The notes beneath the pieces are model-generated. The model saw only the letters and a list, made by a program, of their open reading frames with translations, was not told where the DNA came from and did not search any database. A stretch of DNA of 14,359 bases from Acidobacteriota bacterium (GTDB lineage: Bacteria; Acidobacteriota; Blastocatellia; RBC074), in the NCBI GenBank assembly GCA_022614735.1, contig JAKEHZ010000238.1, positions 1 through 14,359 on the forward strand, given 5' to 3'. Position 1 is the stretch's first letter, and each line of letters begins with the position of its first letter. The position numbers and the translations under genes were made by a program. This document shows, piece by piece, positions 7,378 through 13,610 of the stretch.

Positions 7378-7396
7378 GCGCCGCGACATTCGTCAA
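7368..7396 (-). promoter_or_regulatory. Opposing promoter-like sequence for the Asp-box gene
   Basis: Reading the minus strand, TTGACG (7396-7391), a 17-bp spacer and TAGATT (7373-7368) mirror the plus-strand promoter. The TTGACG boxes belong to a 10-bp inverted repeat (TTGACGAATG at 7349-7358 and its complement at 7387-7396). The motif could be a paired regulator site rather than, or as well as, two promoters. Confidence 0.33.
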
Positions 7397-7421
7397 TTTA
7401 AGCTTTGTTGGGATAAACAAT

Positions 7422-8717
7422 ATGCCAAATAAAATTACCGCATTCGAAACGCGTGATCTTCGTTTCCCTACCTCTCGCACACTCGACGGCTCTGATGCAC
7501 TCAATCTCGATCCCGATTACTCGGCGGCTTACCTCATTCTGAAAACGGAGAGCGGCCTTGAAGGTCACGGGCTGACTTTCACTATCGGTCGCGGAAATGA
7601 GCTCTGCGTCGCGGCTATCGAGGCGCTGAAATATCTTGTCCTTGGCGGCACGCTTGAATCGTTCACAGCGGACATGGGCGAATTCTGGCGTCGCATCACG
7701 GGCGATAGCCAGCTGCGATGGGTTGGGCCGGAAAAAGGAGTAATTCATCTTGCGACTGCGGCGGTGGTCAACGCGGTGTGGGATCTGTATGCGAAGGCCG
7801 AAGGGAAGCCGCTCTGGAAGCTGCTTTGCGATATGTCGCCTGAGCAGATCATCTCGCTCGTGCCGTTCACTTATATGACTGATGCAATTACTCCGGATGA
7901 GGCACTGGGGCTCCTGCGCAAACTTGAGGCGACACGCAAAGGACGCGAAGAAGAGATGCGGGCGTCCGGGTTCCCCGCCTATACGACTTCGGCCGGATGG
8001 CTTGGCTATTCTGACGAGAAGATGCGGACGTTGTTGCGCGAAGCGATTGCGCAAGGCTGGATGCATTTCAAGATGAAAGTCGGACGCAACCTGGAAGAAG
8101 ACATCCATCGCGCCACAATCATCCGTGAAGAGATCGGTTGGGAACGTGATCTGATGATGGATGCGAATCAGGTATGGGATGTCCCGGTGGCGATTGAGTG
8201 GGTGAAAGAACTGGCGCGTTTCGAACCTCACTGGATTGAAGAGCCAACCAGTCCAGATGACATCCTCGGCCACGCAGCGATTGCGAAGGCGGTTGCGCCG
8301 ATCAGAGTCGCGACCGGTGAGCACTGCCACAATCGCGTCATGTTCAAACAGTTCCTGCAGGCCAATGCGATCAGCTTCTGCCAGATCGATAGCTGTCGTC
8401 TCGGCGGCGTCAACGAAATAATCGCTGTCCTATTAATGGCGGCAAAATACGGCGTGCCGGTGTGCCCGCACGCAGGCGGCGTGGGCTTGTGCGAGTATGT
8501 GCAGCATCTCTCGCTCTTCGATTACATCTGCGTGAGCGGGTCGTTGGAGAATCGTCTCCTCGAATACGTCGATCATTTGCACGAACATTTCGTCCACCCG
8601 GTGGTGATGAAAAATGGGAGATATATGCCGCCGGAAGCGCCGGGCTATAGCATCGAGATCAAGGCCGAGTCGCTCAGGAGGTATGAGTATCCGGTGGGGG
8701 AGGAGTGGAGAGTCTAA
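7422..8717 (+). CDS. fucD: L-fuconate dehydratase (enolase superfamily)
   Basis: This cytoplasmic, Mg2+-dependent enzyme should dehydrate L-fuconate to 2-keto-3-deoxy-L-fuconate in the non-phosphorylated L-fucose pathway. From the ATG at 7422 it has 431 residues, close to the roughly 440 of characterised FucD and human ENOSF1. The start matches the family's ITAFE-x-RD-x-RFPTS. The barrel carries KMK (Lys217, Lys219), metal ligands Asp247 (DANQVWD), Glu273/274 (EEPTSPDD) and Glu300 (TGEH), Asp323, and the His350 base in CPHAGGVGLCEYVQHL. Spacing agrees within about one residue with the Xanthomonas enzyme as I remember it. The frame is open to 7356, but those 22 residues lie over the promoter and lack family similarity. 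No other fucose-pathway gene is nearby. A related acid-sugar dehydratase activity is possible, but FucD signatures are strong. Confidence 0.92.
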   Translation: MPNKITAFETRDLRFPTSRTLDGSDALNLDPDYSAAYLILKTESGLEGHGLTFTIGRGNELCVAAIEALKYLVLGGTLESFTADMGEFWRRITGDSQLRWVGPEKGVIHLATAAVVNAVWDLYAKAEGKPLWKLLCDMSPEQIISLVPFTYMTDAITPDEALGLLRKLEATRKGREEEMRASGFPAYTTSAGWLGYSDEKMRTLLREAIAQGWMHFKMKVGRNLEEDIHRATIIREEIGWERDLMMDANQVWDVPVAIEWVKELARFEPHWIEEPTSPDDILGHAAIAKAVAPIRVATGEHCHNRVMFKQFLQANAISFCQIDSCRLGGVNEIIAVLLMAAKYGVPVCPHAGGVGLCEYVQHLSLFDYICVSGSLENRLLEYVDHLHEHFVHPVVMKNGRYMPPEAPGYSIEIKAESLRRYEYPVGEEWRV

Positions 8718-8725
8718 TGATAGTG

Positions 8726-8748
8726 GTCTCATAGGTTGATGTTGAGAC
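8726..8748. other. Weak hairpin between convergent genes
   Basis: GTCTCA (8726-8731) and TGAGAC (8743-8748) can form a 6-bp stem with an 11-nt loop in the short spacer between fucD and the glycosyltransferase gene. There is no T-run. It may help termination but could be chance. Confidence 0.25.
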
Positions 8749-8770
8749 GCGTAAAGTAAGATGTCAACAG

Positions 8771-10297
8771 TTACTCTTCGTGCGAGGCCGGAGGGTTTTT
8801 ACGCTTTACGATTCGATAAAAATAACCACTCACCTGTTCAAGCTCATACTCTCGTTTGATCATTTCCAACCCGGCCCTCTCGCGGTTCTCCTTACGCACT
8901 CCCGGCAGCCACAGCTCCGGATCGAAATCTACATAGATAACGCGTCCTGCAAGAAGCAGGTCATCGATGACCTCATCGAGTCTATCGTCCGGCCAGCCCG
9001 AACCGGAGGAGACTGTCTTCCAGAAAGGCCGGGCGCCGGTCCTATAGTAGAAATTGATAAGCGGAGTGCGTGAACCGACGATGAATGCCGAATGCCACGG
9101 TAAAGCTTCAATCCTGGAAACGTAATTTTTCGCTGCGCGCGCAGCCCATTGCTGGTCGTAAAGCTCTTTGGCCATATAATTGTATGTGCCTTTGGTGAGC
9201 ACGACCAACCCGATTAACAGTGGCATTGCCCGGACGCGATAGCGTTTGATCAATTCAGCCAGACACCAGCCACAGACGGCGGCCAGCCCGAGCATGCCGG
9301 TTAAAAGATAACGCGGATTGACCGGCAAATCGTGATTGGCGAGGAGCGCGAGATTTGCGAGCAAACCAAAGCAGCCGAAGAAAAACAACGCGCGCAGCCT
9401 CCTTCTCGACCACAACCAGATGAATGCCAGCGGAGCGACGATTGCAACTGCGCAAGAGCAGTTGTAAGCGAAATCGCCCAGAAAGCGAAAATTATCGCTC
9501 GTTACCGGATTGAGTCGACGTTCATGCACGCTAAGTGCGTACCATTTGAGCGTCTCGGTCCAGTAAAGCTCCGGCTCATAGATCGTCCAGAAAATCACTC
9601 CTGCCAGTGCGCCGCTGACCGCCAGTGCCAGGGCTTTCAGTCCGAGCTTCCAGCTATAACCATAAATTCGCGCTGCCAGGGGAATGAACGGAAAATAGAA
9701 GAGGGCAAATTCTCGGATGTTTACGCTCAATCCCACTATAAAGGCGGCCATCAGAAACCGATTCACGTGTCCCAGCCGCAGGCATCGCAACATCCAGCAG
9801 AGCGACCAGCTGAGAAGAAGGAAAGCGGGAATCTCGCTCATCGCGCGGCCGCTGTAAATGATATAAAACGGCGATGCGGCGACGAGCAATGCGCCGAAGA
9901 ATGCCGCAAGCCTGCTCGTCGACAGCTCCTTGCACAATGCATAAATCCCAAGCGTCGCGGGACCGCTTAGTGCGATTGCGCCATATTGCAGGACCAGGTA
10001 GGTGTGCTCCAGTGGAAGGTTGAACCAGTGGTGCGCGATTTTCCAGAGCAGGTGGTTATATCCGAGAAAGAGAGCCCGTCCAAAACCCAACGCCGAAGGC
10101 CATCCCCTTACTGCGTAGGCCATGTAATCAAAGCCGTCCCAGTCGGAGATGTATTCATCCTGGTATTTCCATGCGAGCCACCACGAAACGATCATGAGCG
10201 GCAGCCAGATGTAAAAATCTCTTTTCCAGTCGTGGGAGTTGGTGGAGGGCTGTGTCTTGAGCAAAGGTTCTGAGTAGTAATCTTTTTCATTTTCCAT
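8771..10297 (-). CDS. Polytopic GT-C (GT39/PMT-like) glycosyltransferase
   Basis: This 508-residue protein has a soluble N-terminal 25 residues and about ten hydrophobic helices between residues 30 and 370. A C-terminal soluble part of about 135 residues follows. The first loop after TM1 carries acidic DWDGFDY (52-58), where GT-C enzymes place catalytic Asp residues. YSGRAMSEIPAFLLL (148-162) resembles the conserved region of the PMT_2/dolichyl-phosphate-mannose-type family. Such enzymes move a sugar from a lipid phosphate carrier to protein or glycan on the periplasmic side; donor and acceptor cannot be read here. It is downstream of a VWA gene on the same strand. The start ATG lies inside the 10288-10385 palindrome, and the first few codons (MENE) are made of repeat sequence. 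Only a weak AGAAG precedes the start. Confidence 0.77.
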   Translation of the reverse strand: MENEKDYYSEPLLKTQPSTNSHDWKRDFYIWLPLMIVSWWLAWKYQDEYISDWDGFDYMAYAVRGWPSALGFGRALFLGYNHLLWKIAHHWFNLPLEHTYLVLQYGAIALSGPATLGIYALCKELSTSRLAAFFGALLVAASPFYIIYSGRAMSEIPAFLLLSWSLCWMLRCLRLGHVNRFLMAAFIVGLSVNIREFALFYFPFIPLAARIYGYSWKLGLKALALAVSGALAGVIFWTIYEPELYWTETLKWYALSVHERRLNPVTSDNFRFLGDFAYNCSCAVAIVAPLAFIWLWSRRRLRALFFFGCFGLLANLALLANHDLPVNPRYLLTGMLGLAAVCGWCLAELIKRYRVRAMPLLIGLVVLTKGTYNYMAKELYDQQWAARAAKNYVSRIEALPWHSAFIVGSRTPLINFYYRTGARPFWKTVSSGSGWPDDRLDEVIDDLLLAGRVIYVDFDPELWLPGVRKENRERAGLEMIKREYELEQVSGYFYRIVKRKNPPASHEE

Positions 10298-10385
10298 TTG
10301 TCATCTTCTATTTTTCATTTGTCATTGCCTTTTGCAATATTCGATCAATGACAGATGACAAATATCAAATGACAGATGGAAAATG
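10288..10385. repeat. Imperfect palindrome of degenerate RATGACA heptads overlapping a start codon
   Basis: Arms 10288-10327 and 10346-10385 (40 nt each) are complementary at 34 positions by hand count, with an 18-nt loop. Each arm reads as degenerate heptads: AATGACA, GATGACA, AATATCA, AATGACA, GATGGAA, AATGAAA on one side and a similar series on the other. The left arm contains the glycosyltransferase ATG (10297) and its weak ribosome-binding region. Folding of the transcript would hide the start. The upstream VWA gene ends at 10439, so the element fills most of the spacer. Confidence 0.8.
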
Positions 10386-10438
10386 AAAATACTGAAAAAT
10401 ATTTACTCGATCGCTCCAGATCAAATACCAATTCTCTA

Positions 10439-11494
10439 TTACGCCTTAGGCGCGTAGTATCCTCTGCGGTGCCGGGTCTTCACTTCTTTGCGACTGGGAA
10501 CACGGATTTCGATCTTGCGAAAAGTACCGTCGGTAGTCCCATTCTTCGGCTCATAGGCGAGCAAATATTGCTGGCGCAGATCCCTTTCGAGTTCAGCAAA
10601 TGCTTTATCGAGATCGCGCGCGCTTTTTGGAAAGGTTGCACGCCCGCCGGTCGCATCGCAAATCTTCTTGAGCGCACCTTCATCAACGCCGCCGAAGCCC
10701 GGATCGCCAATGCCGATGGCATAGATGACAACCTCAGCGCGCAAAGATTCATCAATCGCATCGCCGATCTTCAACCGGCTGGTCGTGTCAACGCCGTCAG
10801 TCAGCACGATGATCGTCTTCCGGCCGGGCTCCTTGGCGAGCATATCGGCGCTCGTTGCGACAATCGCATCGTAGAGCGAGGTGCCTCCCTGGCGTGACCC
10901 GCTGTTGATTGGTGGAGTCGCGCCTCCATACACGCTAACCGGTGGAGGCGCAATGAAGGCGACATCTCCGAGCGCCTTGCGGACACGCGCCGGATTTGAA
11001 GTCAATCCCTGCATCACCGTCGCCTCACCTTCAAACTTGATGACAGCGGCAGTGTCTTTGCCGGTGCGAATGACAGAATCGACAAAATGGCCGCCCGCAT
11101 CTTTCAACAGCGGTAGCGTATATTGTTCACTTCCGCTGACATCTATCAGCAGCGCCATTGTCAATGGCAGATCGAACTCGCGTTTAAAAGTGAAAATTTG
11201 CTGGGGCTGGCCATTCTCCAGAACCTCGACTTCCTCCTGATTGATGTCGTTGATGTAGCGGTTCTGTTTGTCGTAAGCGCTGAAGAGCACGTTGACCAGC
11301 TGAGTGTCGAGCTTGATCGTCTGCTCTTCGTCAACCTTCTGAGTCGGCTTTTGCTGTTGTGGTTTTTTCGGCTCTTGCTTCTTCTCTTGTTGCGCGTGAA
11401 TAGTTGACTGCGACTCAGAGACAAACATCATCGCCACAGCCACCAGGGCAGCAAGAGCAAAACACAACGTGCTGAATTTAATCACTGTCTTCAT
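10439..11494 (-). CDS. Secreted VWA-domain protein (acidobacterial type), copy 1
   Basis: The 351-residue exported protein starts with an N-terminal signal (hydrophobic core about 7-26, probable cleavage near IHA at about 34). A Lys/Gln/Pro-rich linker follows. An N-terminal beta region carries the typical 'V-x-V-LENGQPQQI-x-x-F' stretch (about 89-103), before a von Willebrand A domain. The metal-ion site is complete: DVSGS (Asp118, Ser120, Ser122), Thr205 in GGTSLYDA and Asp233 in LTDGVD. The C-terminal part (QQYLLAYEP to RRGYYA) is typical of VWFA-related Acidobacterial domain proteins. The partner is unknown, and the role is probably adhesion or assembly outside the membrane. The frame is open to 11536, but ATG 11494 is followed by a proper signal peptide and preceded by AAGGAG at about 7 nt. 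Its paralogue lies directly upstream on the same strand. Confidence 0.91.
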   Translation of the reverse strand: MKTVIKFSTLCFALAALVAVAMMFVSESQSTIHAQQEKKQEPKKPQQQKPTQKVDEEQTIKLDTQLVNVLFSAYDKQNRYINDINQEEVEVLENGQPQQIFTFKREFDLPLTMALLIDVSGSEQYTLPLLKDAGGHFVDSVIRTGKDTAAVIKFEGEATVMQGLTSNPARVRKALGDVAFIAPPPVSVYGGATPPINSGSRQGGTSLYDAIVATSADMLAKEPGRKTIIVLTDGVDTTSRLKIGDAIDESLRAEVVIYAIGIGDPGFGGVDEGALKKICDATGGRATFPKSARDLDKAFAELERDLRQQYLLAYEPKNGTTDGTFRKIEIRVPSRKEVKTRHRRGYYAPKA

Positions 11495-11658
11495 TAACCT
11501 TCTCCTTCCACTCCCTAACACTTGCCGCCAAGCCACGAGGGTCGCTCATCTCAAATTTCAGATGGGCATTCTAAGCCTGTTAGCGGTGAGGAGAGTCATT
11601 ATCTGATTTAATTCTCAATGACCAGTTGTCATCTATTCTTTAAATATAGGCCTTTAAA

Positions 11659-12708
11659 TTAAGGCGATTGTTTCGCGTTCGGTGTGCGCGGCGGAATCAG
11701 CGTGTAACCAGTTTTCGTTCTGATCTTGAGGTCTTTTTTCCCAGGCACTTTCACTTCGATCTTGCGGGGTTTATTGTCGATGGTATCGTTGCTCGGTGAA
11801 TAGGCGACAAGGTACTGGCTACGCAGTTCGCGCGCGATGGCCGACAAGCTTTTCTCCAGTTCAATCACTTCAGCAGTGAAGAATGCCCGCCCGCCCGTAT
11901 CTTCCGCCATGCGTTTAAGTTCTTTGTCTTCCTTCCGATCGACCATGCCACCCTGAACGCCGAACAGACCGCCTGCTTTTGTGCTGATCACAAAGATAAC
12001 TGTTTCGGTGCGCTGCGCAATATCAATCGCATCTTTGAGAGTTCGTTCACTCATCGTGTCTTCGCCGTCGGTGATGATTACCATTGCGCGGCGACGACCG
12101 GGTGATGCGGCCATCTTCTCTTCGCACACCTGGTAGATCGCGTCGTACATGCGCGTCTCGCCCTGGGCCTTCACCTTATATATCGCGGTGGAGAGCAGAT
12201 CGAGACGATTTGTGAAGTCCTGATGGAGATCGACTTGAGAATCGAAGGTTGCAAACAACGCTCGATCTCTGCGCGAAGTAAGCATCGTTTCGAGGAACGA
12301 GACTGCCGAGTCTTTCTCGAATTTCAGCTTGGGTTTGACGCTGTTCGACGTGTCCATGAGCACAGCGACATCGAGCGGCAGGTTGCTCTGTTGAGAAAAC
12401 GAAACGATCTTCTGCGGGACTTTATCTTCAAAGATTTCAAAGTCCTCTTCTTTCAGCTCGACGACGAAGCGATTGGTTTTGCTGTCAGTCACTGTGATTG
12501 GCAAACGCACGTTGACCGTCCGGAGCTCCACGCCAGCACCCTGCTCGTTCTGCTTATCATCGGCAGGTTTTGTCTTGTCATCCTGCTTCTGTTGCGGTTT
12601 GGGTTGTTGCGAGCTCTGTGTTTGCGCAATGGATAATTGTTGTGCGCTAACTCCATACAGACCGCAGAATAAAACAAAGGCAACCAATAACCGGCGACGC
12701 TTGATCAT
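11659..12708 (-). CDS. Secreted VWA-domain protein (acidobacterial type), copy 2
   Basis: This 349-residue paralogue of the downstream VWA protein has the same plan. A signal peptide (MIKRRR, then a hydrophobic core to about 21, cleavage near VSA) is followed by a Gln/Lys/Asp-rich linker (about 30-56). A beta region with EEDFEIFEDKVPQKI (87-101) leads into the VWA domain. The metal site reads DTSNS (Asp119, Ser121, Ser123), Thr185 in GETRMYDA and Asp214 in ITDGED, so it is intact. The end (SQYLVAYSPSN, TKTGY) matches the family, followed by a Pro-rich tail. Sequence similarity to copy 1 is clear but distant, so the duplication is old. GGAGG lies about 12 nt before the ATG. A promoter-like sequence is 60-90 bp upstream, and the 164-bp gap to copy 1 suggests separate control. 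Confidence 0.91.
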   Translation of the reverse strand: MIKRRRLLVAFVLFCGLYGVSAQQLSIAQTQSSQQPKPQQKQDDKTKPADDKQNEQGAGVELRTVNVRLPITVTDSKTNRFVVELKEEDFEIFEDKVPQKIVSFSQQSNLPLDVAVLMDTSNSVKPKLKFEKDSAVSFLETMLTSRRDRALFATFDSQVDLHQDFTNRLDLLSTAIYKVKAQGETRMYDAIYQVCEEKMAASPGRRRAMVIITDGEDTMSERTLKDAIDIAQRTETVIFVISTKAGGLFGVQGGMVDRKEDKELKRMAEDTGGRAFFTAEVIELEKSLSAIARELRSQYLVAYSPSNDTIDNKPRKIEVKVPGKKDLKIRTKTGYTLIPPRTPNAKQSP

Positions 12709-12770
12709 GACTTCTTACTTCCTCCAATTACCAAGCTAAGTTTCCAGTCAGATTATTGAACGGATAGATG

Positions 12771-12800
12771 ATTATAGTTTGCGTGGGAGCAGAAGGTAAA
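12771..12800 (-). promoter_or_regulatory. Sigma-70-like promoter for VWA copy 2
   Basis: On the minus strand TTTACC (12800-12795, 4/6 match to -35), an 18-bp spacer and a perfect TATAAT (12776-12771) lie about 60 bp before the ATG at 12708. The remaining part of the 281-bp spacer holds the palindromes described separately. Confidence 0.42.
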
Positions 12801-12802
12801 GT

Positions 12803-12825
12803 GGGTGGGGAGTTCGCCCCTACCC
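12803..12825. other. G/C-rich hairpin GGGTGGGG...CCCCTACCC
   Basis: GGGTGGGG (12803-12810) pairs with CCCCTACCC (12817-12825) in an 8-bp stem with one G-T wobble and a short loop. On the minus strand it reads GGGTAGGGGCGAAC. From memory, GTAGGGGCGAAC is a widespread spacer motif in several environmental phyla. It directly abuts the next palindrome. Confidence 0.45.
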
Positions 12826-12871
12826 GATCTTGTCATATGGCACGCCCCTGGCGTGCCATATGACAAGATCG
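12825..12871. repeat. Perfect 22-bp palindrome TGCCATATGACAAGATCG type
   Basis: Arms 12825-12846 and 12850-12871 are perfectly complementary over 22 bp with a 3-nt loop (CCT). The core word is TGCCATATGACA. The element lies downstream of the pilin-fusion gene and upstream of VWA copy 2. In the minus-strand transcript it may act as a terminator, but no T-run follows. Confidence 0.85.
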
Positions 12872-12878
12872 ACCATCG

Positions 12879-12934
12879 TGCCAAGTTGTCACACCAAACA
12901 TCCTGTGGTCAGTCGAAGGGTGTGTCATTTGGCA
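12879..12934. repeat. Decayed inverted repeat related to the neighbouring palindrome
   Basis: Arms 12879-12895 and 12919-12934 share TGCCAA and CACACC but differ in the 4-5 bases between. The right arm read on the minus strand (TGCCAAATGACA) differs by one base from the core word of the adjacent perfect palindrome (TGCCATATGACA). This looks like an older, degraded relative of the same element. Confidence 0.5.
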
Positions 12935-12989
12935 AGATGATAGGGGCTAGAAATTTGGGCAATGATAAGGCTTAAATGCAAGGGTGGTT

Positions 12990-13595
12990 TTATCTCAGGG
13001 TTGTTCCCTCTCCACGCCTCACAGTGCTTCTGGCTTTCGATTTAACAGAGCGGATGATGCCGTCTTCACAGACGATAAAATCTCTTGTGGCAGTTCTGTC
13101 ACTTGCTCGGTCAGCATGAATGCAATAGCTTTTGTCCGAAACGTCCGTAGCAGTGTAGATGTATCCGCTCACTGCGGAGCTACTGGAGTAATTTTTGTCG
13201 ATCAGACGGGCTTCAGTGAGCTCTTTGAGGGAACCAAATTTTCCCTTCAAAGCGAGGAAATGAGCCTGGCTGGTATGGATCGTTCTCAATGTCTCGATAG
13301 CAGCAATTTCACGTCCGATCCTCAGGTTATCGAGTAGCTTTGGAACGGCCACTGCGATAACTGCAGCGAGCGCCAGCGAAGCAGCGCTGGTAACAATACC
13401 GGCAATAGCCATCCCCTCGCCACCATAAGACGCCGGATTTTTGCTGATTTTACTGAGCGCGATCACTCCGAGCACGATACCTATAATGGCTCCGGCGCCA
13501 AGCAACCCCAGAGTCGGGATACTGAGGACGCCGAGCACCAAAGAGGCAATCGCAAGCCCTTTGCGCGGTTTCTCAGCTGGAAAGTCGGCCGACAT
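12990..13595 (-). CDS. DUF4190-pilin fusion membrane protein
   Basis: This 201-residue protein is built from two parts. Residues about 10-80 match DUF4190, with GLAIASLVLGV, two close membrane helices (about 13-31 and 33-49), KISKNP, then GGEGMAIAGIV and a third helix. From residue 81 (AVAVPKLLDNLRIGRE) to the end it is the C-terminal part of a type IV pilin, nearly identical to residues 31-99 of the neighbouring prepilin. A prepilin leader, the peptidase site and Glu5 are absent, so it should stay a membrane protein with a pilin-like head in the periplasm. It starts 15 nt after the prepilin stop, has no clear Shine-Dalgarno, and may be translationally coupled. The C-terminal tail (about 150-201) has diverged more than the rest. 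The function is unknown; a minor subunit, anchor or regulator of the pilus is possible. Confidence 0.86.
   Translation of the reverse strand: MSADFPAEKPRKGLAIASLVLGVLSIPTLGLLGAGAIIGIVLGVIALSKISKNPASYGGEGMAIAGIVTSAASLALAAVIAVAVPKLLDNLRIGREIAAIETLRTIHTSQAHFLALKGKFGSLKELTEARLIDKNYSSSSAVSGYIYTATDVSDKSYCIHADRASDRTATRDFIVCEDGIIRSVKSKARSTVRRGEGTTLR
13155..13355 (-). repeat. Copy A of a 201-nt duplicated pilin block
   Basis: This block inside the fusion gene aligns without gaps to 13824-14024 with about 182 of 201 identical bases by hand count. The match stops abruptly at 13355, which is residue 81 and the domain junction. Confidence 0.88.
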
Positions 13596-13610
13596 TTTAA
13601 AGTGGCGTCA

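Noticed and set aside
7398..8330. Minus-strand open frame of 310 codons opposite fucD
   Set aside because: It lies antisense to a gene with clear catalytic motifs. The translation is Arg/His-rich and without recognisable domains, as is common for the complement of GC-biased coding DNA.
9332..9970. Plus-strand open frame of 212 codons within the glycosyltransferase region
   Set aside because: It is opposite the membrane-protein gene, rich in Gln/Arg/Cys with no domain, and has no ribosome-binding site. It is treated as a shadow.
10376..10897. Plus-strand open frame of 173 codons starting MENEN
   Set aside because: It is antisense to the VWA gene (10439-11494), which has a signal peptide and MIDAS motif. 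Its start comes from the right arm of the palindrome and the product has no domain pattern.
11495..11536. Upstream start for VWA copy 1 (14 more residues)
   Set aside because: It would put a basic, non-signal stretch before the signal peptide, and the AAGGAG serving ATG 11494 lies inside it.
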